Source: Syngnathus acus (taxonomy: Eukaryota; Chordata; Actinopteri; Syngnathiformes; Syngnathidae). Taken from it: DNA of 64,000 bases. Location of the stretch: positions 10,776,604-10,840,603 of the forward strand of contig NC_051105.1 of assembly GCF_901709675.1 (NCBI RefSeq), in the 5' to 3' direction. Numbering within the stretch: the first letter of the stretch is position 1; each line of letters starts with the position of its first letter. Below are positions 1 through 8,700 of the stretch, piece by piece. A program made the translations under genes and the position numbers. Under the pieces are notes generated by a model. The model had not been told where the DNA came from. It was given only the letters and a program-made list of their open reading frames with translations, and searched no databases.

Positions 1-815
1 CGCATCCCGAGCTGAAGCCGAAGCCTTCCAACGAGTTAACCAGAAATTACATCCCCAAGGTGGGGATGACGACATACACCGTGGTGCCGCCGAAATCCAA
101 CGAGAAGCTGAGATATTTTGAAGTGGCGTTGACACTGGAGGTGCCCCCCGTTGCCACGGACGACATTGGCGAGCACTCAAATTCCCCCGGGGACCAAATA
201 CTGAGCAGCACTACTAGTACCGCAGCAAACACTGTCAACGGATGCCTCGCTGAAGCCACTCATGCCTCATCGCCAAGCAGCTCGCCGAAAGCAGATGACG
301 GGTTCCCCTCCACTCAAGCACGTTCGCCAGGAGAGGACAAGGAGACTAAAATTCCGCCCGCTACGAAACCAAAGCCGGGATCTTTCCGCTTGTCGCAGCA
401 CAAAAGGCCACCGGGGTATTATATAACGTCGGCAGCAGAGAAGAACCCCGGTGCCTGTTCCTCTCCTGGCCACATGGGGGACCAAGTCGACCGAGCAATG
501 TTGCCACCGCCTCCTCCTGCCCCTCCCGTGCAGGGGGACACCAAAGCGCCCGCTGCGCGTGTGACAAGGCAGAGCAGCCTGCCGGCTAAAGAACCCGGCT
601 ACGGCCTAAGCTTGGAGAAGCTGAGGACCTTTGCGGCCCCCCGGCCTTTTACCCCCTCCACGCCATCCCGCTTCGCCCAGGCCGTGTCGTCGGCCGTGAA
701 GCGCAGCCACTCGCTGTCCCGCAGCCCCAAATCACACGGCTCGGCGGCCGCACACTGTTCTCCTGCTGCAAATCGCTACTCGCTCATCGAGCAAAATGTA
801 GGCGGGAAGTTCAAG
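1..815 (+). CDS. cobll1: COBLL1 (cordon-bleu WH2 repeat protein-like 1), penultimate coding exon, 5' truncated by window
   Basis: The frame is open from the first base (complete codons from position 3) to a GT donor at 816 (TTC AAG|gtgag, phase 0). It encodes about 271 residues. Blocks I recognise from the cordon-bleu-like family are [17 protein letters not shown] near the start, [20 protein letters not shown] in the middle, and [14 protein letters not shown] followed by [15 protein letters not shown] near the end. Between them the protein is Ser/Pro-rich and looks disordered, with a PPPPPAPP run. Family knowledge: COBLL1 is an actin-linked cytoplasmic scaffold related to the actin nucleator COBL. 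I see no clear WH2 actin-binding motif in this part; it may be upstream or degenerate. COBL itself is the alternative, but the adjacent GRB14 gene favours COBLL1. Confidence 0.88.
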
Positions 816-1011
816 GTGAGTTATGGTCACAATAATTAGCATTGGATTTTTTTGAGATGCTGGACGGGATATCTAACTGCATGGCCATCGTGTGAAATCC
901 TGATGCCAGCAAACTGGTGGTGGTTTGCCACCATCTTGTGGCATCTTGGTGCCAAGGAAGTCCAGTTTGTGAAAATGAGATGAGTGGCATTTAGACAAAG
1001 GTAGATCTCTG

Positions 1012-1069
1012 CTGCCATCTTGTGGTACTTTGGGGTTGCTGCATCAATTGCACTACTGCCCCCTGCAAA
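1012..1069 (-). promoter_or_regulatory. pair of CTCF-like motifs in the last COBLL1 intron
   Basis: The reverse complement of the CTCF core CCASYAGRKGGCRS matches 13 of 14 positions at 1012-1025 (CTGCCATCTTGTGG). It matches the inner ten positions at 1056-1069 (CTGCCCCCTGCAAA). A weaker copy (ACCATCTTGTGG) lies near 930-941. All point to the minus strand. The match was made by eye; such motifs also occur by chance and in repeats. Confidence 0.3.
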
Positions 1070-1135
1070 TTGTAATTGCCTCTCCGTCTCACTGTCTGAG
1101 CAGTGATTTATTGATTTTTGTTTTTGTCACTGCAG

Positions 1136-1264
1136 GCCGATGAGGAGGTGAACGACAAAAGTTCCCCGCCAGATGTCAAAGGTCAACCGACGTCGCCGAG
1201 TGAGCTGGTGCAGATAGATGGCAGGACAGACTCACCGCTATCAGTGCCTTATGACAAAATCTGA
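1136..1264 (+). CDS. cobll1: COBLL1 terminal coding exon with stop codon
   Basis: The acceptor is tgcag at 1131-1135, after a T-rich tract. The exon opens in phase 0 with GCC GAT GAG and matches the phase of the previous donor. It encodes 42 residues, beginning ADEEVNDKSS and ending PLSVPYDKI, then TGA at 1262-1264. The 320-bp intron before it (816-1135) has good splice sites. The tail is acidic and Ser/Pro-rich, and I do not recognise a domain in it. I assign it from splice phase and position, so it is less certain than the preceding exon. Confidence 0.75.
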   Translation, partial: ADEEVNDKSSPPDVKGQPTSPSELVQIDGRTDSPLSVPYDKI

Positions 1265-1772
1265 TCTACTGTAAGGAGCTTTGTCAACCCCCTGTGACTT
1301 TTTCCCAAATATTTGCACATCTCAGACATTCCTAAATCACAATTTTTTTGTCTTTCAGGAGGGAAGCATCCTGTTTTTTTGGCACGAGAGCCGAGCAGTC
1401 TTTTTTTTGATTGGCAGCGTGTACATAGATTTAATGTATTAATTGCTGTATCTGGGTTCATTTGCTCACATTTCAATAACAGCCTTGGTTGACTTGCGTA
1501 ATTTAATGTCTTTTATTTTTTGCCATGTGCTGTCATGCATTAAATGCATCACTGTTTTTGCCTGGACCAGGTTATGAAACGAGAGCAATTCTATAAATTG
1601 TAAAGAGGAATTTCAGAGTTATAATAATATCATTTTATGATGATTTATTTTGAATAGTATCTACATAACGATTTATAATTTAGGGAAAGACCAGGTCTGA
1701 CTTGTGGTACTGAACGCCTCTTGTTTGCGTTGTTCATATTTAAAATGTATGAGTTTTCATATGTTGATGTTA

Positions 1773-1778
1773 AATAAA
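1773..1778 (+). promoter_or_regulatory. cobll1: COBLL1 poly(A) signal and 3' UTR (1265-about 1800)
   Basis: AATAAA lies 509 bp after the COBLL1 stop codon and is the first canonical hexamer seen downstream. The interval 1265-1772 is AT-rich and has no open frame of note, as expected for a 3' UTR. Confidence 0.6.
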
Positions 1779-1799
1779 CCTTAACTACGCACGTGGCTG

Positions 1800-2635
1800 T
1801 AGTCAAACGGTGTGCACATTAAAGCTTTTATGCCAACAGCTCCCGTGGAAGTCTGCGATGCGTGTTTACAAGGCGACAGGTTTTTCCTGCACGAATTGCT
1901 GAAATCGGACACTGCAAACAATCGAGTGTACACTCAGCAAGGCGGGTGACACATTTTGCGTTGCACCTGATGACTCTCTGTGTCACCGAAGAGGTGATGT
2001 CGGACTTCCACGGGAAACACTGCTTTAACAGGAACAAGGTATGTAGCCTTTGGGGTGAAAGAAGTTTATCTTTTCAAAGGTAGTTAAAACTGTTTATATT
2101 TTTTTAGTTCTGTAAGTTGCACTAAATCAATTAAACCAACTACAATGAGATATATTACTAAAAAACATTCACCAATAAAAGGGAAAAAAAAAAATCCAGG
2201 ACACTTAAATGCTTAGCAATCTGTGCTAAATTGTGCAATTGACTGTTAAGGGTGTGTGTGTGTGTGTGTTTTAAAAAAGAAAAAAAAAAAAAAAACACGT
2301 CATTGAGCTTGCCCAAGTTAATTCCACTGTTTGCTTTGTCACAGCGGGGAGCGACACAATAAAATCTCTTGATTGTGATGGATCACGTTTGTGTGGGAGG
2401 GGTCGGCTTGCCCTACTGAGGCAGCCTTGTGTGGCGGCGGCAGATGAGCCCGATGACTCACGTATACAGTATGCGTGAGTGGAGGAGCACCCTTACACAA
2501 TCGCACACGTTACACACTCTGTCACTCCTCTCCCAACCGCCGCTCTCTTCTGACCCTCTTGCTTAACCCTGTTACCCCCCCCCCCCGCCCCCTCCCAGCT
2601 ATAGATGATGATGCTTTGGATTTAAGAGTGGTGAT
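1800..2635 (+). promoter_or_regulatory. COBLL1-GRB14 spacer with putative GRB14 promoter and 5' UTR
   Basis: Only about 0.85 kb separates the COBLL1 poly(A) signal from the GRB14 start. The spacer holds a short (TG)n run near 2252-2269, an A-tract at about 2271-2295, a perfect AP-1-type site TGACTCA at 2455-2461, and a C-run at about 2574-2586. No TATA box stands out. An AAG|GTATGT donor-like string at 2036-2044 could end a non-coding exon, but this is unproven. The transcription start cannot be placed from sequence alone. Confidence 0.4.
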
Positions 2636-2772
2636 ATGAATAACACACCGGATGATTTATCTGGAAGCCTCGGAGCCGAAGCGGAGATTTACCCGACTGG
2701 CCGGAGTAATGAGAGTACGGCGCCCGACTTCTTGCAAGAGTCTTTACTGAGACCAGCCTGCAACTGCAACAG
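2636..2772 (+). CDS. grb14: GRB14 exon 1 (start codon, divergent N-terminus)
   Basis: It encodes [12 protein letters not shown] through RPACNCN, with the last codon split (AG|gtagg, phase 2). An in-frame TGA at 2609-2611 with no ATG between it and 2636 sets this start; position -3 is G. The sequence is unlike the mammalian N-terminus as I remember it. The exon is assigned because its phase and donor fit exon 2 and no better upstream exon is visible. Confidence 0.7.
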
Positions 2773-5700
2773 GTAGGAAAGACATGACAGACTTTTGCTT
2801 TTAAAAGTCAGTGCAGGTAAGCCCAAGGCAAAAAGTTGCAGAGAGGACTTTGCACCTGTAATGCGCTCAGCCGGTGTCGCGTACAGCGCGAGGCATTATT
2901 TCAACAGCAAAACTCAAACGTGTTGAAATCAAAGTTGGCACTTGTTGCTTTGCGGGAGATAGTGAGTTACTCAGTAACTGCGCTGTTTGCAGAGTGTCCT
3001 GGGAAGTTATGAGAGAGAGTTACATTAAGAAGACCAAAAAAATAAAGTCATAACAGAAGCAATACGAGCTCAATTTAGGAAACACATATTTTTGCAGGTA
3101 AAAAAAATAAAAACAAATTTAGTTCTATAATTGAATTGAATTAAATATTGGAGGAAAACAAATCCAGGCCATCGATGAGGTATAAAATATTTTTCTATAA
3201 TTGAATTGAATTAAATTGTCAAACATTTTTAATAATATATATATTTACTACTATTTATTTTCTGTGATGTCGCTTTGAATTCGATAAATTAGTCAGCCCT
3301 ACTTTTTTCATTACAGTTGCTTGGGTTTACTTGCAAATGTTTTATAGCCACATTTTGTATTTTTGGGGGCTCTGGTTAAAGCTTCACTTCACTTCACCAG
3401 GTTAACAAAAGAGGTCAGCAAAGGGTCACCTGCTCCACCTTGTCTTCCTGAAGCAGTTGCTCCTGCTCTCTCGCACTCCGCCCCTGACTCGTTATTACCT
3501 TGGACCAAGATAAGTACAACACAGGTGAGCACTGTTTTATTTTATTTACTGTGGCTATCTTTGTTTGGTTTGAATTTTTTGTTTTTAAAAAGTTGAACGC
3601 ATACGTAATAACAAATTCCCCCACTAGGTAGTGCAGTTACATTGTCATTGCCTCATTTGTTGTCAATAGTTTACAGTTTGAGTCTTTTTTTCATTTTTTT
3701 TTTTTTTAACAAAGTGTCTTTTTTAAGGCAAAAAAGGCAAAACGCCGAAGGACATAAACTGCAATTAGATGCCAATTCCGTTCAATACACATTTCTAATT
3801 TTGGCGTAACTATATATATGTTTATGTAAATAAATTACATGTCAAGTCTTTAAACCCTAAAATGTCATTTTTGGGAATTGTGGGAGCAAGCCAGAAAAAA
3901 CTCGCTGGAAGGTCTTGAGATGAGCTTTGAAAACGGAAACTCGACTTTGAAGTTGACACGATTCATCGTCGTTCTTTGCGGTAGATAAAGAATATATGTC
4001 CATGAGTCTTGTTATATCTCTCTACATAAAATAACTATACTGTTCCCGATACATAATTAACTGCTTAGCCACTTGTTCTTTCCAGGCTTCAATTGAAAGA
4101 AACATGAACTCTGACCGAGTGGTACAAGTACTAAATAAACCTCACAGTCTTCACAACAAAGCCGTATTTAAATTGTAGTTCAAGTTCAACTATATTTAGA
4201 CCACTATCGAAAGACAAATGCAAACATCATTTCGGAACGAAAACTTTTGCGCAAGTACTTTTCCTCATATGCTTGAATTGTATACGTGCGTACATACTGT
4301 AAATTTACGGTCTTGTTAATTGACCCTGCTCAAGGATTTTGATTGGATCAAACCCGGTCAAGGACAACGCGTCTGGAGCCGCCTTTGTTATGGGAGTAGT
4401 GGAGACTTAGTTATCATGTGGGCTCCATTAATTCCAATTCATTTTAGCTGCGCGATAAGTGGCAGCGTCTGACTGTCTGGACTCTCACCAGTCCGGGCGC
4501 TGTGTCGGGAGATAAAGTCAGCCCTGTTATGGGAAGGCGGCCTCCTTCCACTCTCTTCTACCGCTTCCAAGTCTCATGAAGAGCGTTGGTGTTTGCCACT
4601 GTAGGGTTAAATATACGCCGTGTTCTATTTTTATATGCAAAGAGGGAGGATGACATTTAAAAATAGTCATCGTAGTCATCGTAGCATCTTGGTGACAGAG
4701 CAGTTTGACTATATACTTTGTAATTCTCATTGGAGCTAGTTTTAGATGTCAATTTTTATTTTTATTATTGTCACTAACCCATTTGCATGAAAAAGAAAAA
4801 CCTAAATAGAAACCAAATTAAATGAGAAGTCATAGTAATGTCATGCAGGCTTGTTAGCTTTGTAAAGCAGCTTTTACAAGCAAGGAAATAATTGCTAGCT
4901 TGACGACTTCTTGAAAAATAGCAGATTGCTCCATTATGCAAGTGAGTGTTGAGTTCATGAATTGAGTTCAAGTTTCTCTTGTCCTCCGTGGCCTTGTATG
5001 TTTAAATGAAATGAAAATAAAAACATGTTTTCTGCAGACTTTTGCAAGGAAAAAAACAACAAGGCGAATGGGAAGCTTTTGCTTTCCAAGGGCAAAGGAG
5101 GAGTTTGTGTTTTGGGGAGGCAACATGACTTGTTTCTCACACTTAAATTGCAACACATCTCACTCCCGCTTGAATGTAGCGCCACTTACTCAAAGCCTTA
5201 TACAGTATTGTAAATCTAGCACCAAAGAGTGCCTATGTATGGATGTTTTGTCGGATTGTACCTGAAGACTGCAGCATGAACTTCCGTGCAAGAAGAGTAA
5301 CCTTGCCTGCCATCACACCTCTTTGTCTGCAGAAGCGGGTAGGAACATTATTCATGTTTACAAGCAACCGAAATCAGCTTTGCTTTTTAAATAAATTATT
5401 TTATTAATTTATTTTATTATTTTATTTAAATGTAATACCAAATGTCATATTTTGGAGATTACTGTTATTGAATGTAATTTGATGAAATATTTTCAAGGGA
5501 CACACTGGTCGTCATCAAACCTTTTTTTTTTTTTTTGCCCCCTAATTGTTGTAGTGTCAAAGTAAACTTAGAATAAAGCAATTGTACTGTTGGCCACAAA
5601 ACTGATTGACATTAGAACACAACTTATTGAGCAACACATGTAGACAGACAATATGCACAAATAACTACTCTTCATCTTCTGTAGGGGAAAAAATAATTAT

Positions 5701-8700
5701 TGTCACATACCGAGTCACTGATAGTGTAGTGGAGTTTCTTTTTTAAAGTTTTTGTGAGATTTCATTAGGCTGCCCCTGGTGGCCAAGGTAGGCATTTCAA
5801 TATGAGCGGCGCAATGATGTGAATTGCAGCATTTACTCATGTTTGCCTCTTTATATTTCATTTATTTGTTATTGTTTGTATTAAGCAAAATACTAGTGTT
5901 ACATTTTGTATGGAAAAACACATTACAACATTTTTGGGTTTGTTTTTGGTGTGTTAAAGTTGCAACGAATGATACTCTCATCTCAAGGCACCACCTTATG
6001 CGTGTTTCCCTGTACTTCACTTGAATGTCAGTTGTGTGACTTAGCTACCGCTGACTGATGGCGACAATAAAAAAAGGAGACGTTAAAAGTGAAAAGGGGC
6101 AGTTAAGCAAAGGTTATTTGCTTTGCCGGCATCTTTGCGGCGACTCGCCGCGAGTTGCTTGTGCGGCTCCACAAAGCTGGAGGCCACCTTCCTCGCCATC
6201 ACTCAGATAGAGCTGCAGCTGTGGGGGTGCGGTTCAAGGTTAAAGCAGACGAGTTTAATTGGCCAAGTGGCTCACACTGTCCTATCCTTGAGATAAGGTC
6301 AACGAAACCATTCAGCCGTGCGCGCTCACAATGTGGAGATTTACGCTTTGCTCGGCGCGCCGACTGTTTTCCTACGGTTGACGCCGCACGCGGGCTGGGC
6401 TGTTTCTTAGCAATTGTGCCGTTACAATTTAATAACACTCCATTTTTTTGATCAACGCTGTTTATTGTACATGTACTTTTGCGCTATATTCCAACTGTCT
6501 GCTGTATGCACACTTGCTCTATTTTTGCTCCTCTTATTTATTATTTGTTTATTTATTATTTATTCATCACTCTTATTTATTCATTGTTTGTGCCTTCTTG
6601 TTTTTATTTTTTGGTGTTGTTTACTTGTATGTATATTGTGTACTATGTCTTGTCACCGTGGGATAGTGGGAACGTAATTTCGATTTCTTTGTGTGTCTTG
6701 GCATGTGAAGAAATTGACAATAAAGCAGACTTTGACTTTGACTTTGACTTTTATTTATAAATAAACTGCAGCCCGTATTGATCAGGTTACAAATTAGGTA
6801 CACATTGTGAAATCATCATTATTCTCTACAAAAAAATAAAAAATAGTTTTGATTGACATCCATTGCTTGTTGTTTGCAGGTAATTAAGATTTATAATGAA
6901 GATAACACCAGCAGGGCGGTGGAGGTCCCCAGTGACATCGTTGCCCGGGACATATGTCAACTGTTTGCCTTGAAGAGCCACTGCTTGGATGAACACAGCT
7001 TGACTCTTTACGAGCATCTCTCCCATCTGGGAATCGGTAAAGCTTGACTTCATGAAAACCGCACACTGTAATTAATTTACATGTAATGCCCGGGAATGTG
7101 GAAGCTGGCTTTTGTTACCATGACGACAAAGGGGGACGGAGATTTTACTTGCAGGGAAAAAGCATTTTCATTTGTGGGAGCAGCACTTCATACACTCCAC
7201 TTGCATGGATGAACGCCCTGATATCGCCTTTCCAAAGGAATTAAAAAGCTAATGCTAATTATTTAAACAAAACACATTGCAGCTCTGCTTACCTTTTAAG
7301 ACATCAAAATTTGTTTCAACATGAAGCATCGATGTGTGAACGTTCTTCTCCTGACTAGAGAGAATCATCGAGGACCATGAGTCAATCATGGAAGTGATCT
7401 CCAGCTGGGGGATGGAAGAAGACAACCGGCTAAATATCAGGAAGAACTATGCAAAATATGAGTTTTTTCGGAAGCCTTTGGTGAGTTTGTCACATTTTTT
7501 TTTTTAATCATCCCATTTAGAAATATTAACAACTACTAAAAATTCTTATAGGACTTCTTCCCCAACCACATGGTGTCCATATCCGGTGGAAACAATATGG
7601 TGGTGGATCACTCTCAGCTTGTAGAGGTATCAACACTTATTTTCCTATCTATTTGGATCATTGGTTCAAAAATATTTGAAAACCCACCTAAAACTTCAAT
7701 TAAAACACATCAAATGTTATCTTGATGTTCTCAGCCTACATTTTTATCTTCTCAGATCTTTCTCAGCTCCGGCACCTGCCCAGAGATTCACGGACACCTC
7801 CACTCCAAGGAACCGAGCAAGAAGTCCTGGAAGAAGTTGTACTTTATCTTGCGGAGGTCAGGGCTATATGTCTCCAGTAAAGGAACTTCTAAGGTCAGTG
7901 AGCCAATGCGAGAGGCGATAACGCCGACTTTATTGTGCGTCGGTGGTTGTAGCATCATCCTGGTTGGAGTTGTTTAGAATATTTTGGTTTGTTCGCGTTG
8001 CATACAAGGACAGCAAAATACTTCTCGCTATGCGACGGTGTTTTTTTTTTAATTTATTTTTTTATTTTCAAGCATTATTATCACTCAAGTACTTGTATGG
8101 AAGAGATTGCACATTAGCGCCTACTCGTAGACCAAACATTGGGACAGGAATAGAAGAAAAAAAAACAACATCTTTTTATCGGGGTAGATTTGTTCTAGTT
8201 GTTCTAGTTTGTCGACACAAAAGGTCACCGGTTCATCTGGTGTTCTATCTCGGTCATGTTTCAAGGGAGCAGCGAAACGGGCTGAACTTGATTTGCCTCG
8301 CAGCAGCCTAAAGGCATGCTGCTGATGACTTCTTGACAGGCTTTTTTTTTTATGGTTATGGAAACATGGAAAATAAATCTATGTGAGTTTCGATCGGGAA
8401 TAAAAATCCGCAATTGCAAAAATGGTAAAATTAAAATTGTTGATAAATTTTTGCATGCACAACATGTTGCGGTTCTGCTTGCACGTGTTGTCATCTGACC
8501 GCAGTGGGTTCATAAAAGGCATTGACATTAAGAATTTCACGGCAGGTCATGATGAGGTCATTAAAAAAAAAATGCCTACAAATCGTTTCACCTGCTACAG
8601 TGGACCTTTGTTGTCAGCGGCGGTTTATTGCTCTTGTGTGAGCGCAAACACTAAAATGCTGCGCTATTACTTGAAAAGGGAGGGAGTCGAAACACATGAA

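Noticed and set aside
1862-2083. 73-codon frame just upstream of GRB14 as a possible first exon
   Set aside because: Its donor-like GTATGT does not give a family-like N-terminus, and exon 1 at 2636 has a better phase fit and an upstream in-frame stop.
7943-8311. 122-codon frame in GRB14 intron 6
   Set aside because: Runs through a T-rich stretch; GRB14 exons 6 and 7 join cleanly across it.
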